The notes under the pieces are model-generated. The model saw nothing but the letters and a program-made list of their open reading frames with translations, made no database searches and had not been told where the DNA came from. This document shows, one piece after another, positions 1 to 10,475 of a DNA stretch of 32,861 nucleotides (position 1 is the stretch's first letter; each line of letters starts with the position of its first letter). The DNA is from Nitratifractor sp. (GTDB taxonomy: Bacteria; Campylobacterota; Campylobacteria; Campylobacterales; Sulfurovaceae), in NCBI GenBank assembly GCA_015488995.1, contig WFMQ01000075.1, positions 1 through 32,861 on the forward strand, written 5' to 3'. The translations under genes were made by a program, and so were the position numbers.

Positions 1-1
1 A

Positions 2-2476
2 ACCGCAACCACGGAAACCCAAGTCGACGTGGCACCGGCACGTGCCTCCACACCCGACACAACGCCCGCCCCTAAACCGGAAGCCGAGATGCCCACACCC
101 GCCCAGCCCCAGGAGGAAACACCTGCAGAGACAGCGGTGCCCAAAGAGGAACCTGCCCAAGAGAATTCGGGCAAAGAGGATTCTGCCAAAGAACCCGAAC
201 CGGTCAAAAAGCCCGTAGCCACTTTTGAGAGTGATGCCATCACCATCACCAGTAAAGAGGCAGAAGAAGCGCCCAAGCCTCGTCGTGCCCGGCGCCCCAT
301 CGGTCGTGGAGGGATCACCATCGTCAAAAAGGCAAAGCGTGCTCCGGTACGCTCATCCAAAAACATATCGTTGGGCAATGCTCCCGCTGCCAGTCCTCAC
401 AGCAAGAAGCGAAAATCCAAACGCCCTGTCGAAGCCAAAACCACTGGTGAAAAACTGGAGATTCTCGGCGACAGAGGTTTGGGCGCAAGTGTAGAACTCT
501 ACGAAGAAGAAGAGGTGGTCTTGCTCGACTTCTCGGATAAAAATATTTATGAAGAGATGAAACGTCAAGAAGAGCGTCGCCGTGCCGAAGCCAAGAAGCG
601 CGAACAGCAACAAGGCAATATGTCGGCCGGTGCCCGCAAATTCCAACCTCAGCAACGCCGCTCCATCCGTCGAGGTGGCAAGAAAAAACGGTATACCCGT
701 CCCGAAACACAAGAAAAGGTCAGTGTGGTCAGAATCCCCGAAGACGTCCGCGTCTATGAATTTGCCGAAAAAGTCGGCGTGAGTGTCGGTGAAGTGGTCA
801 AAGTGTTGTTTACACTCGGTACCATGGTGACCAAAAACGATTTCCTCGACAAAGACTCAATCGAGATCCTTGCTGAAGAGTTTGAGGTAGAAGTCGAGAC
901 CATCAATCCGCTTGATGCCCTCGATTACGTCGCCACCTATGATGAGGTCGAAGAGGAAGCCTCAGAGGCACGTCCTCCTGTTATTACCATCATGGGGCAT
1001 GTTGACCACGGTAAAACATCCCTGCTTGACAAAATCCGCGCCACCAAAGTCGCCGACAAAGAGGCCGGGGGAATCACGCAGCACGTGGGGGCCTATCAGG
1101 TGGAGAAAAACGGCCAGAAAATCACGTTTGTGGATACTCCAGGTCACTCAGCCTTTACCGAGATGCGTGCCCGGGGTGCCATGGCGACCGATATCGCCAT
1201 CATTGTCGTCGCGGCGGATGATGGGGTGATGCCCCAGACCAAAGAGTCGATCTCTCACGCCAGGGCTGCCGATGTGCCGATGATTTTCGCCATCAACAAG
1301 ATGGACAAAGAGGCCGCCAACCCCGACAACGTCAAGTCCCAACTTGCCGAGATGGGGATCCTCTCCGTCGATTGGGGGGGTGAGTACGAATTTATCCCTG
1401 TTTCAGCCCACACCGGTATGGGGATCGATGATTTGCTTGAGACGATCCTCCTCCAAGCCGAAGTGATGGAGCTCGAGGCCGATCCGACCCGTGCCGCCAA
1501 AGCCGTCGTCGTCGAGAGTTCGGTCGAGAAGGGCTTCGGCCCCGTCGCCAATATCATCGTCAAAAATGGAACGCTCAACGTCGGAGACAATGTCATCGTC
1601 GGTACCACCTACGGACGTGTCCGTACGATGATCCTCGATGATGGCAGTCGTGCCAAATCGATTGGTCCGAGTACCCCGGCAGCGGTGGTTGGACTTCAGG
1701 AAGTCCCCGAGGCCGGTGAAGTGATGATCGGTATGGAGAATGAAAAAGCGGCCAAAGAGATCGCCGACAAGCGTAAAGAGCTGGCACGCACCAAACTCCT
1801 CTCCAAGTCCACCAAAGTCTCCATCGATGAGCTGGGCTCCCTCATCGCTGAAGGGCAGATCAAGAAACTGCCTCTGATCGTCAAAGCCGATGTCCAAGGT
1901 TCTCTCGAAGCGATCAAGGGTGCCTTGGCCGATCTCAAGAACGAAGAGGTCAAAGTCGAAGTGATCCACGACGGTGTAGGGGGGATCACCGACAGCGATG
2001 TTACGCTGGCCGATGCGAGCGAAAACGCCATCATTGTCGGGTTCAATGTCCGACCCACCGGTGCGGTCAAAAACAAAGCCAAAGACCTTGGCGTTGAGAT
2101 CAAAGCCTACTCGATCATCTACGATCTTCTCGACGATGTCAAAGCCCTCCTTGGCGGACTCATGAGCCCCGTCGTCAGCGAAGAAGTGACCGGTCAAGCC
2201 GAAGTGCGCGAGACGTTCACTGTCGCCAAAGTAGGTACCATTGCTGGCTGTATGATCACCGACGGGGTCATCACCCGTGGAGCGGGAGCGCGTCTGATCC
2301 GAGACGGTGTGGTGGTGTATACCAGCCGCATCAGCTCACTCAAGCGTTTCAACGACGATGCCAAAGAGGTTCGCAACGGTTTTGAGTGTGGTATCATGCT
2401 TGAAAACTTCAACGACATCAAAGTGGGCGATGTGTTTGAGACCTTCAAAGAGGTGGAGGCACAAGCAAGCCTATGA
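2..2476 (+). CDS. infB: Translation initiation factor IF-2, 5' end truncated by window edge
   Basis: G1 motif [25 protein letters not shown]; basic/proline-rich N-terminal region. Frame is open upstream of the listed GTG start ([10 protein letters not shown]...), so the true start is probably outside the window. Confidence 0.97.
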   Translation, partial: TATTETQVDVAPARASTPDTTPAPKPEAEMPTPAQPQEETPAETAVPKEEPAQENSGKEDSAKEPEPVKKPVATFESDAITITSKEAEEAPKPRRARRPIGRGGITIVKKAKRAPVRSSKNISLGNAPAASPHSKKRKSKRPVEAKTTGEKLEILGDRGLGASVELYEEEEVVLLDFSDKNIYEEMKRQEERRRAEAKKREQQQGNMSAGARKFQPQQRRSIRRGGKKKRYTRPETQEKVSVVRIPEDVRVYEFAEKVGVSVGEVVKVLFTLGTMVTKNDFLDKDSIEILAEEFEVEVETINPLDALDYVATYDEVEEEASEARPPVITIMGHVDHGKTSLLDKIRATKVADKEAGGITQHVGAYQVEKNGQKITFVDTPGHSAFTEMRARGAMATDIAIIVVAADDGVMPQTKESISHARAADVPMIFAINKMDKEAANPDNVKSQLAEMGILSVDWGGEYEFIPVSAHTGMGIDDLLETILLQAEVMELEADPTRAAKAVVVESSVEKGFGPVANIIVKNGTLNVGDNVIVGTTYGRVRTMILDDGSRAKSIGPSTPAAVVGLQEVPEAGEVMIGMENEKAAKEIADKRKELARTKLLSKSTKVSIDELGSLIAEGQIKKLPLIVKADVQGSLEAIKGALADLKNEEVKVEVIHDGVGGITDSDVTLADASENAIIVGFNVRPTGAVKNKAKDLGVEIKAYSIIYDLLDDVKALLGGLMSPVVSEEVTGQAEVRETFTVAKVGTIAGCMITDGVITRGAGARLIRDGVVVYTSRISSLKRFNDDAKEVRNGFECGIMLENFNDIKVGDVFETFKEVEAQASL

Positions 2477-2850
2477 GCCCCGAAGCCATCAAGCTCAAGC
2501 GCACCGAGTCGGTGCTCAAGGAATTGCTCCCCGAAGCATTTGGCACCCTCGATGATCTACGGATCAATGGCTTGAATGTGATCGATGTCGTCTGCTCTCG
2601 TGGTCGCTACGACGCGCGGGTCTACCTTGACCCGACGGGCTTGAATGGGCAAGAGCAGTCCGAAGCCTTGAAACAACTTCGGAAAGTCAGCAGTCACCTA
2701 AGTACCTATATCCGGGACACTGAAGCGTGGTACCGTGCTCCGAAGTTTACGTTTGAATTTGACGATCAGCTCGAACGGATTGACCGCATGGAGAAACTCT
2801 TTGCTCAAATATCCAGCCAAAAATCAGAGGAGCCTTCGGATGAATCTTGA
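2473..2850 (+). CDS. rbfA: Ribosome-binding factor A
   Basis: Small protein directly after infB with ATGA overlap; RbfA-like sequence ([38 protein letters not shown]) and conserved infB-rbfA-rimP order. Confidence 0.85.
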   Translation: MSPEAIKLKRTESVLKELLPEAFGTLDDLRINGLNVIDVVCSRGRYDARVYLDPTGLNGQEQSEALKQLRKVSSHLSTYIRDTEAWYRAPKFTFEFDDQLERIDRMEKLFAQISSQKSEEPSDES

Positions 2851-3268
2851 AGACCAGATTGCCAAAATTGTCCAAGCAAACGGTGCAGAGTTTTACGATA
2901 CCGAGACGGCAACCGAAGCCGAACAAACTGTCTACCGCGTCTACATCACCCATCCAGATGGCATCACCCTCGATCGGTGTGCCGACATCTCACGTGAGCT
3001 CTCCCCCTTTCTCGATGTCCATCCCCCCATGAACGGAAAATATTTCCTCGAGGTCAGCTCCCCCGGCATCGAACGCCCCTTGAGCAAACCTCGCCATTTC
3101 CAACAAGCCGTCGGTGAAAAAGTCCGGCTCAAAGTCCCCGGTCAGGATCGCCTCCGTGGGACATTAGTCGCTGCCGACGATCAGGGGGTGACCGTCGAGA
3201 CTAAGCACGGCGAGGAGACCTATACCTATGGCGAGATCGCCAAAGCCAAAACCTATTTTGAGTGGTAG
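2840..3268 (+). CDS. rimP: Ribosome maturation factor RimP
   Basis: [22 protein letters not shown]...VYITHPDGITLDRCADISRELSPFLD...FLEVSSPGIERPL is characteristic of RimP. Start chosen inside the longer ORF 2735..3268, overlapping the rbfA end. Confidence 0.93.
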   Translation: MNLEDQIAKIVQANGAEFYDTETATEAEQTVYRVYITHPDGITLDRCADISRELSPFLDVHPPMNGKYFLEVSSPGIERPLSKPRHFQQAVGEKVRLKVPGQDRLRGTLVAADDQGVTVETKHGEETYTYGEIAKAKTYFEW

Positions 3269-4149
3269 CGATTGAGCAGATAAATCGCTGCCACCGCCAT
3301 CGTCGTCCCCACAATCATCCCCGCAGTCATATGCTCCCCCAAAAAGATCGCACTCAACCCAATCGCACTGAAGGGGACTAAAAACGTGAACGAACTGATC
3401 CGGTCGGCACCGATCCTCTGCCCTCCGACAAAATAGATCGACGTTGCAAAGGTGGTGCTGAAGAGGGCCAGTGAGAGGAGATTGAGCCAAGGGATGACAC
3501 CGATGTGGAGCATGTCGGTGCGGAAGTCGGCGACTCCAAATCCCTCAATCAGTGTCGTAAAGAGATAGAGATAGAAGCTGTAAACCAACGGCCCAATACC
3601 GGTCACTTTGCTGGCGACGATGGTCAAAATCGCCCAGAGGAGTGCCGCGAGGATAAAGTACAGATTTTCCAAGCGAAAGATTTGCTCCGCGCTGAAGCTC
3701 CAGACATTGAGGATCGTCATCACCCCCAGTGCCCCAAGCAACAAGGCCAACGCATCCTGTCTCCGTACAGCACGTCGTCCGAGGATGGCCGCGAGGAGAA
3801 AGGTGACGATGGGGATCAGCGTCGTCACAAACGCACCCCCCAAGCCGGCTGTCCCCAAATGCGTCCCCTCGATGTATAGCCACGTATAGATCGTCAGGAT
3901 CACGGCCGCGATGAGGGTCACCAGTGCCGACCGCAGATCGAGGACAAACGAACGCCGCATCCCTATGAGGATCGGCACCATGCTGATCGTCGTCAAAAGA
4001 TACCGGTAAAAAATAATCTCATTGACACTCATGTGATCGCTCAGGTACTTGGCATGCACCCACGATCCACCCCAGCCAATCATCGCCAAAAACATCAGGA
4101 AGTAAAAGAGAGCATGGGAACGGTGAAGCATCGTATACCTTTTCGACAA
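3253..4149 (-). CDS. EamA/DMT-family transporter (multi-TM permease)
   Basis: Multiple hydrophobic helices, MIGWGGSWVHAKYLS start, C-terminal FLVPFSAIGLSAIFLGEHMTAGMIVGTTMAVAAIYLLNR typical of EamA. Start could be the internal Met (MLHRSH). Confidence 0.85.
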   Translation of the reverse strand: MSKRYTMLHRSHALFYFLMFLAMIGWGGSWVHAKYLSDHMSVNEIIFYRYLLTTISMVPILIGMRRSFVLDLRSALVTLIAAVILTIYTWLYIEGTHLGTAGLGGAFVTTLIPIVTFLLAAILGRRAVRRQDALALLLGALGVMTILNVWSFSAEQIFRLENLYFILAALLWAILTIVASKVTGIGPLVYSFYLYLFTTLIEGFGVADFRTDMLHIGVIPWLNLLSLALFSTTFATSIYFVGGQRIGADRISSFTFLVPFSAIGLSAIFLGEHMTAGMIVGTTMAVAAIYLLNRYHSK

Positions 4150-4163
4150 AATGGAGGGGAGAG

Positions 4164-7100
4164 TTAGCTTGCCGCCAACGCCTCTTCGGGGTAGACGCCC
4201 AGCTCACGGGCTTCGACAAGGAAGCCTTCCCCGACCCGCACTTTGGACTCGATGACAATGTCGGCGAGCTTGCTCTTGATGTGCAGCTCCAGCGGGCGAC
4301 GGCCGGGGTGTCTTTCGGCGAGACAGAAGAGCTCTTCGGCGATCTTGGGGTCAGGCATGAGATCGAGGGCGATGATCAGAGGGGGTTGGTCAGGCTCAGG
4401 CGTGTGGTGTTCCTCTTTTTTGACCTTCACCTTCTCTTTGCGGGCATCTTTGAGGGATTCGATCTTGAGGATGTTCATCCGAGTGAAGTCCCCATCACGC
4501 CCGATCTTGACTTTGAATGCGATGGGCTTGGTCATGTCAAAATCATCTTCAAGCTCTTTGAGGCGGTTTTCAAACAGCATCAACTCGATGTTGCCATGCA
4601 AATCCATGATGTTGGCGATGCCGAATTTGTTCCCTTTTTTACTGATCTTGTGCGTGATCTCTTCGATGCGCCCGATGAAGAGTGCTTGTGAGCCGTCGGC
4701 CAAATCATCGATCTCGGAGCTCAGAGTGTAGCTAATCTGTGAGAGCTCATCCCGATAGCGATCGAGTGGGTGACCGGAGACGTAGAAGCCAAGCGATTCT
4801 TTTTCAAACGCCAGAATCTGCATCGGCTCATACTCATCCATGCGCGTCAGTTCCACCTCAACACTCGTCATCTCTTCTCCCCCGCCAAAGAGCGAGCCGA
4901 CCGCCATTTTCTTGGCTTCGCCCGCTTTTTTGGCTGCATCGACCAGCTCCTCGATCTGCACCAACATCGCCTGACGTGAATACTCGAAGCTGTCGAGTGC
5001 TCCGGCTTTGATGAGCGCTTCGACCACCTTTTTATTGACCTTGGTCGCATCGATCCGAGAGACAAAATCACTCAGACTCCTAAACGCCCCTTCCGCCCGT
5101 GCTTCGAGGATCGAACGGATTGCGATGTCCCCGGCTCCTTTGACAGCCCCCAGACCGAATATGACCGATTCCTGACCGTCAATGTTGTCGGCGATAAACT
5201 CCAAATCGGAGCGGTTGACATCAGGGGGGAGGAGTTGAATGTCCATGTGTTTCAACTCATCGACGTACTTGACGACCTTGTCGGTGTTGTTTTTCTCCAG
5301 CGTCAGGATCGCGGCCATGAACTCGGTGGGGTAGTAGTATTTGAGATACGAAGTGTAGAAGGTGACCATCGCATAGGCCGCCGAGTGGGATTTGTTGAAT
5401 CCATACCCGGCAAATTTGACGATCAGGTCAAAGAGCTCTTCGGCTTTGACTCGATCGAAGCCCTTCTTCGCTGCCCCTTCGGCAAACTCATCTTTGAGCT
5501 TGTCCATCTCCTCCTTGATCTTCTTACCCATTGCCCGGCGTACGAGATCCGCGCCACCGAGGCTGAAGCCCCCGATGGTCTGGACGATCTGCATGACCTG
5601 TTCTTGGTAGACGATGACACCATAGGTGGGCTTGAGGATCGGTTCAAGCTCAGGGAACATATAGGTGATCTCTGCCCGGCCGTGCTTCCGCTCGACAAAA
5701 TCATCCAGCATCCCCGACTCCATCGGCCCGGGACGGTAGAGGGCCAGCATCGCGATGACATCTTCGAAGCCGTCGGGCTTGAGCTTTTTGGCCAAGTCGC
5801 GCATCCCGGTTGATTCGATTTGGAAGAGTCCGAGGGTCTCTCCGGTGCCGATGTACTCATACACTTTGGGGTCTTCGATGTTCTCCTCGACGAAGTTGAT
5901 CCGCCGACCGTGGCGTTTCTCGACGAGTTGGAGTGCCTCTTCGATGACCGTGAGGGTCTTGAGGCCGAGGAAGTCAAACTTGATGAGATCCACATCCTCA
6001 ACGTATTTGCCGCTGTACTGTGTCGCCAGTGTGTCCATTCCGGAGGGTTTAAACAGTGGGGTCTTCTGCCAGAGGGGTTCGTTGGAGATGACCACTCCGG
6101 CGGCGTGGGTGCCGGCGTTGCGGTTGAGCCCTTCGAGGGCTTTGGCAAATTTCCAGACCCGGGCGGCCTGGGGGTCGCTCTCGATGAGCTCTTTGATCTT
6201 GGGCTCTTTGTCGTACGCACTGTCGAGGTCGATTTTCAGCTCATCGGGGATCAGCTTGGCAAAGGCATCGGCTTTGGAGTACGGCATATCAAGCACCCGC
6301 GCGACATCCCGGATCACTCCCTTGGCCAGCAATTTACCAAAGGTGATAATCTGCGCGACGTTGACCCGGCCGTATTTGTCCACCACATAGTCGATGATCT
6401 CCTGCCGACGCGCCTGACAAAAGTCCATATCGATATCCGGCATGCTCACCCGCTCGGGGTTAAGAAATCGCTCAAACAGCAGTCCATAAGGCATCGGATC
6501 GATGTCGGTAATCCGCAGCGAATACGCCACCAGCGACCCGGCTGCCGACCCCCGCCCAGGGCCGACCGGTATCCCCATCTGCTTGGCGACATCGACAAAA
6601 TCCCACACGATGAGCATGTAGCCGGGGAATTTCATCGCGTTAATGATCTCGATCTCCACTTCGAGGCGTTCCCGGTATTCCACATGTTTAGCTTCTGGGA
6701 CGATTTTAAGACGGGCATTGAGCCCTTCGCGTGCCTCACGCATGAACAAAACTTTGTCATTCTCAAGTGAATACTCTACATCCGGCTCCGGCAAGGTCAA
6801 CCCCACCGCTTCGGCTCGCTCACGGGCAAACTTGAAGTTCGGCGGTGTCGGGTTGCCCAGTTTGATCTCGAGGTTGCACTTGTCCACGATCTCCTGAGTA
6901 TTTTCAAGTGCTTCGGGGATGTCGGCAAAGAGCCGTGCCATCTCTTCGGGCGATTTGACATAAAACTCCCGCACCGAGTGGCGCAGACGGTCGGGATCGT
7001 CGTAGAGTTTGTTCATCGCGATGCACATAAACGCCTCATGCGCCTCGCCATCATCCTGCACTGTGTAGTGGGTATCGTTGGTGGCGACGATTTTGATCCC

Positions 7101-7718
7101 GGTCTCCTGCGAAAGGCGGATGACCTCCTTGTCGATCCGCTGCTGATCCCCGATCCCATGCCGCATCATCTCAAGGTAAAAATCCTCCCCGAAGAGCTCC
7201 TGGTAGCGCAACGCGACCTCTTTGGCTTCGTCATACCCCTTGGCACCGTTTTTGAGGTTGCGTTCTGAGAGATTGAGATTCCAGTTGATCTCCCCCTGCA
7301 AGCACGCCGAGGAGCACACCAGCCCCTCGGCATGGTCTTTGAGCAGGTTCCAGTTGATGCGCGGGTAGTAGTAAAAGCCATCGATGTAGGCTTTGGAGCT
7401 CAGCAGCATGAGATTTTTGTACCCGACATCGTTTTTGGCATAGAGGCAGAGGTGGTAACGCTGTCGGACACTTTTATCCCCGATCTCCTCTTGATTGTGC
7501 AGGTACGCTTCCATCCCGATGATCGGCTTGATCCCCTCTTTGCGCATGGTATTATAGAAGTCGATCGCCCCAAACATGTTGCCATGATCGGTCATCGCCA
7601 CCGAGTCCATCCCGAGCTCCTTGACCTTCGTGGCCAACGCTTTGATCTTGTTGGCACCGTCAAGCAGAGAGTACTCGGTGTGGAGGTGGAGATGGGTAAA
7701 TTTGGGGGTGTCAGACAT
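4164..7718 (-). CDS. dnaE: DNA polymerase III subunit alpha
   Basis: PHP domain FTHLHLHTEYSLLDGANK; GPGRGSAAGSLVAYSLRITDIDPMPYGLLFERFLNPERVSMPDIDMDF. Track ORF begins at a TTG (7820); the MSDTPKF start is more plausible. Confidence 0.97.
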   Translation of the reverse strand: MSDTPKFTHLHLHTEYSLLDGANKIKALATKVKELGMDSVAMTDHGNMFGAIDFYNTMRKEGIKPIIGMEAYLHNQEEIGDKSVRQRYHLCLYAKNDVGYKNLMLLSSKAYIDGFYYYPRINWNLLKDHAEGLVCSSACLQGEINWNLNLSERNLKNGAKGYDEAKEVALRYQELFGEDFYLEMMRHGIGDQQRIDKEVIRLSQETGIKIVATNDTHYTVQDDGEAHEAFMCIAMNKLYDDPDRLRHSVREFYVKSPEEMARLFADIPEALENTQEIVDKCNLEIKLGNPTPPNFKFARERAEAVGLTLPEPDVEYSLENDKVLFMREAREGLNARLKIVPEAKHVEYRERLEVEIEIINAMKFPGYMLIVWDFVDVAKQMGIPVGPGRGSAAGSLVAYSLRITDIDPMPYGLLFERFLNPERVSMPDIDMDFCQARRQEIIDYVVDKYGRVNVAQIITFGKLLAKGVIRDVARVLDMPYSKADAFAKLIPDELKIDLDSAYDKEPKIKELIESDPQAARVWKFAKALEGLNRNAGTHAAGVVISNEPLWQKTPLFKPSGMDTLATQYSGKYVEDVDLIKFDFLGLKTLTVIEEALQLVEKRHGRRINFVEENIEDPKVYEYIGTGETLGLFQIESTGMRDLAKKLKPDGFEDVIAMLALYRPGPMESGMLDDFVERKHGRAEITYMFPELEPILKPTYGVIVYQEQVMQIVQTIGGFSLGGADLVRRAMGKKIKEEMDKLKDEFAEGAAKKGFDRVKAEELFDLIVKFAGYGFNKSHSAAYAMVTFYTSYLKYYYPTEFMAAILTLEKNNTDKVVKYVDELKHMDIQLLPPDVNRSDLEFIADNIDGQESVIFGLGAVKGAGDIAIRSILEARAEGAFRSLSDFVSRIDATKVNKKVVEALIKAGALDSFEYSRQAMLVQIEELVDAAKKAGEAKKMAVGSLFGGGEEMTSVEVELTRMDEYEPMQILAFEKESLGFYVSGHPLDRYRDELSQISYTLSSEIDDLADGSQALFIGRIEEITHKISKKGNKFGIANIMDLHGNIELMLFENRLKELEDDFDMTKPIAFKVKIGRDGDFTRMNILKIESLKDARKEKVKVKKEEHHTPEPDQPPLIIALDLMPDPKIAEELFCLAERHPGRRPLELHIKSKLADIVIESKVRVGEGFLVEARELGVYPEEALAAS

Positions 7719-7829
7719 GGGTACCTCGGTCAAAAATATTTGGGAAATGACTATAGCAAAGGGGGGATTAGAGGAAGATAAATCCACATCGATGGCCACG
7801 GCCTCAACGAATCCATCCAAAAGATAATG

Positions 7830-7835
7830 TATAAT
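7830..7835 (+). promoter_or_regulatory. Putative -10 element (TATAAT) upstream of proC
   Basis: TATAAT about 32 bp before the proC ATG at 7868; no clear -35. Confidence 0.4.
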
Positions 7836-7867
7836 CCTCCAACCATTCTACTACAAAGGTACTCCGC

Positions 7868-8608
7868 ATGAATCTTCTCCTTATCGGTGCCGGCAACATG
7901 GGCGGTGCCATGCTCGCCGGACTCGACCGTACACACGTGACCGTCGTCGAAGCGTATCCGCCCCGTGCCCGGGAACTCTCCCAACTCTATCCCGAGATCA
8001 CGATCCTTGATACGATCCCACCTCTGGATGGCTACGTTGTTTTATTAGCCGTGAAGCCCCAATCACTGTCCGGAATGACCTTCAAGGGTGAAGCCGATGC
8101 CCTCATCTCAATCCTCGCCGGCACATCATTGGAGACCTTGCGCGAGACAATTCAAGCGACCTACTACATCCGCGCCATGCCCAACCTCGCCGCCCTCAAG
8201 CAAAAGGCCGTCACCTCCGTCACTGGTGATGTCGCTTTCAAAGAGCAAGCCCTCACCATTCTCTCCAGCATCGGTCAAGCGATCTGGCTCGAGAATGAAA
8301 CCCAACTCGACATCGCCACGGGTATCGGCGGCTCGGCCCCCGCTTGGCTGGCACTCGTCGCTGAAGCCCTCGCCGATGGGGCGGTCACCATGGGGCTACC
8401 CCGTGCGACCAGCTACGCCTACCTCCCGATGCTCTTCGAGGGGATGGGTGCCTTGCTGGCCGAGGAGCACCCCGCCCTCCTCAAAGATCGTGTCATGTCC
8501 CCCGGTGGCACCACCGCCGCTGGCTACGCCCAACTCGAAGCAGCGGGGACACGCAATGCCTTCATGCAGGCGATGCAAGCGTGCTATGAGAGGACACAGG
8601 CACTCTAA
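7868..8608 (+). CDS. proC: Pyrroline-5-carboxylate reductase
   Basis: N-terminal Rossmann MNLLLIGAGNMGGAMLAGL, AVKPQ, RAMPNLAA, C-terminal DRVMSPGGTTAAGYAQLEAAGTRNAFMQA. Confidence 0.93.
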   Translation: MNLLLIGAGNMGGAMLAGLDRTHVTVVEAYPPRARELSQLYPEITILDTIPPLDGYVVLLAVKPQSLSGMTFKGEADALISILAGTSLETLRETIQATYYIRAMPNLAALKQKAVTSVTGDVAFKEQALTILSSIGQAIWLENETQLDIATGIGGSAPAWLALVAEALADGAVTMGLPRATSYAYLPMLFEGMGALLAEEHPALLKDRVMSPGGTTAAGYAQLEAAGTRNAFMQAMQACYERTQAL

Positions 8609-8688
8609 CCCGGGGACGCAACTGTAATCGTAGTATTTCCAGCGACTACAATCACTGCCCTAAGGTATGGCTATCTCAAGGAGTCACC

Positions 8689-9624
8689 ATGTATCTTTTT
8701 TCCGATCGTCTCTACCGCAAAGATGAAATCACCCTTGATGACAACCAAAAACAGGTGATCTTCACCACGATTGACAATGAGACAATCCTGGAGTGGCTCA
8801 ACCTGCATGGTTTTCCTGAGAGCTTCATCGAAGACATCCAAAACGAAGATCAAAGTATCGCCTACGAGTTCAACACAAAATTTCGCCTCATTATCCTCAA
8901 GTATTTTGTCAAAGACGAAGAGGATGCGATGCTCTATGACGATGAAAATGTCGTCGTCATCGTCACGGACACGACACTGGTGTTTCTCAGTCGGGATATG
9001 CGGATCATCAAACACATCACCACCAAGCTCTTCAAACGGTACGATCAGCGTGATTCACTCGAGTACATCACCTACTCCATTATTGACATTATGGTGGACA
9101 ATACCATGAACATCATTGACCGGATCGATGACCATCTCGAAGAGATCGAAGATCGCATTTTTGCCGAGGATTTGGAAGAACACGAGGTACAAAAGAGCCT
9201 CTACTTCGCCCGCCGCACGCTCAACCGCATCACCAAACTCTCCGTCCAATCCAACGATGTGGTCAACAAAATCTACAACCATTTCACCGCCGAAACACGC
9301 CAAAAACTCAAATATGAGTTCATCGACCTCAAAGAACACCTCTCCTTCTCGATCAACGAATCCAAATCCTACCTCGACCGCACCGGCTATCTCCAAAACC
9401 TCCTCATGGGTTTTATGAGCAACCGGATGAATCAGGCAATGCAGCGACTCGCCGCGATCTCACTGATCTTCTTGCCGTTGACGTTCCTCGTGGGTGTCTA
9501 CGGGATGAACTTTGACTTCATGCCAGAGCTACGATGGAAATATGGCTATTTTGCTGTCTGGGGGGTCAACCTCGCGGTAGCATGGCTGATCTATCGATGG
9601 TTGAGGGAGAAAAAGTGGATATGA
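8689..9624 (+). CDS. CorA-family divalent cation transporter
   Basis: C-terminal two-TM region with YGMNF signature (FLVGVYGMNFDFMPELRWKYGYFAVWG) and long acidic/helical cytoplasmic domain. Confidence 0.9.
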   Translation: MYLFSDRLYRKDEITLDDNQKQVIFTTIDNETILEWLNLHGFPESFIEDIQNEDQSIAYEFNTKFRLIILKYFVKDEEDAMLYDDENVVVIVTDTTLVFLSRDMRIIKHITTKLFKRYDQRDSLEYITYSIIDIMVDNTMNIIDRIDDHLEEIEDRIFAEDLEEHEVQKSLYFARRTLNRITKLSVQSNDVVNKIYNHFTAETRQKLKYEFIDLKEHLSFSINESKSYLDRTGYLQNLLMGFMSNRMNQAMQRLAAISLIFLPLTFLVGVYGMNFDFMPELRWKYGYFAVWGVNLAVAWLIYRWLREKKWI

Positions 9625-9642
9625 ACTGAAGTACGTAAGAAT

Positions 9643-9665
9643 ATCCCGTCATCTCTTGACGGGAT
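9643..9665. terminator. Perfect 9-bp hairpin between convergent genes, candidate (bidirectional) terminator
   Basis: atcccgtca-tctct-tgacgggat located between the ends of the corA-like gene (+) and the lipoprotein gene (-); no strong U-tract. Confidence 0.5.
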
Positions 9666-9682
9666 GTTGTGAGACAAAAGGC

Positions 9683-10333
9683 TTATTTGCTCGGCGCCTG
9701 ATCCGTACCAATCACGCAGGTCCATTCACCGATCAAAGTCTTATTGGTCACTTTATCATTGATATCCCCTTCTTCACACTTGTCACCACTCGTAGCCGTT
9801 CTCCCATAGCTCGCACACGTGGCCGTGTTGTCCTTGTCGATGTAAAAAATCAAGTCACCTTTGTAGTCATACTTTTTGGAAACTTCACTGATACTGTAAG
9901 AGTTGCACGAAAATGTGCTGGTGTTTTTAACGACAAGTAAATAATTTTTACTGGTGACATTATTGACATCCTTTGTCTCTTTGTCGTCTTTCTTCTTCAC
10001 CTGGGGGGCTTCATCCGATGCGAAGACGCATGCGCGGTCACCGTAGCCGGTACTTCCCTTAGCGATAAGATCATTCTCTTCGATGCATAAGCCACTTTTA
10101 CCATTGTAGTCATCGCATGTGACGGTGTTGGCATCCTCATGATACAGAAGATTTGTAAAACCAGCTTTCTCTTTGATCGTACCTATGGCCAGAAAACTAC
10201 ACGCCGTTGAGCTTAAATTGTGTGCTATGATATTCAGAGGCATCGCCACGATGTCCTTCTTGCTCGATTCACACCCCGTTACCATCAAAGCAACCCCAAT
10301 CAAACTGCTTACCATCAATGACTTTTTCATCAT
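9683..10333 (-). CDS. Predicted lipoprotein with two tandem four-cysteine modules
   Basis: Signal peptide and lipobox MMKKSLMVSSLIGVALMVTGC; RBS gaggag upstream; internal duplication (NTVTCDDY..GLCIEEND..RACVFASDEAP vs NTATCASY..DKCEEGDI..WTCVIGTDQAP). Confidence 0.8.
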   Translation of the reverse strand: MMKKSLMVSSLIGVALMVTGCESSKKDIVAMPLNIIAHNLSSTACSFLAIGTIKEKAGFTNLLYHEDANTVTCDDYNGKSGLCIEENDLIAKGSTGYGDRACVFASDEAPQVKKKDDKETKDVNNVTSKNYLLVVKNTSTFSCNSYSISEVSKKYDYKGDLIFYIDKDNTATCASYGRTATSGDKCEEGDINDKVTNKTLIGEWTCVIGTDQAPSK

Positions 10334-10462
10334 TCACTCCTCATGTATAAGTATAAAGATATTGTAGCACAAAATAAGTCTAAGTGCAAATTTTTTAAAT
10401 TAAATTTATTATAATGTGTAGTTAAAAATATCCTAAAGGTAAAAAGATTCAACGCTTTATGC

Positions 10463-10468
10463 TATAAT
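10463..10468 (+). promoter_or_regulatory. -10 element of rnpB promoter
   Basis: TATAAT 7 nt before the inferred 5' end of the RNase P RNA. Confidence 0.65.
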
Positions 10469-10475
10469 CCCGTCC

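Noticed and set aside
1403-2197. 264-aa antisense ORF within infB
   Set aside because: Mirror-frame ORF produced by GC-biased codons opposite a certain gene; no recognisable domain.
3505-3889. Plus-strand ORFs inside the EamA permease gene
   Set aside because: Charged shadow ORFs opposite a clear multi-TM protein.
5820-6770. 316-aa ORF antisense to dnaE (also 5235..5813, 5755..6390)
   Set aside because: Low-complexity shadow of the dnaE coding strand.
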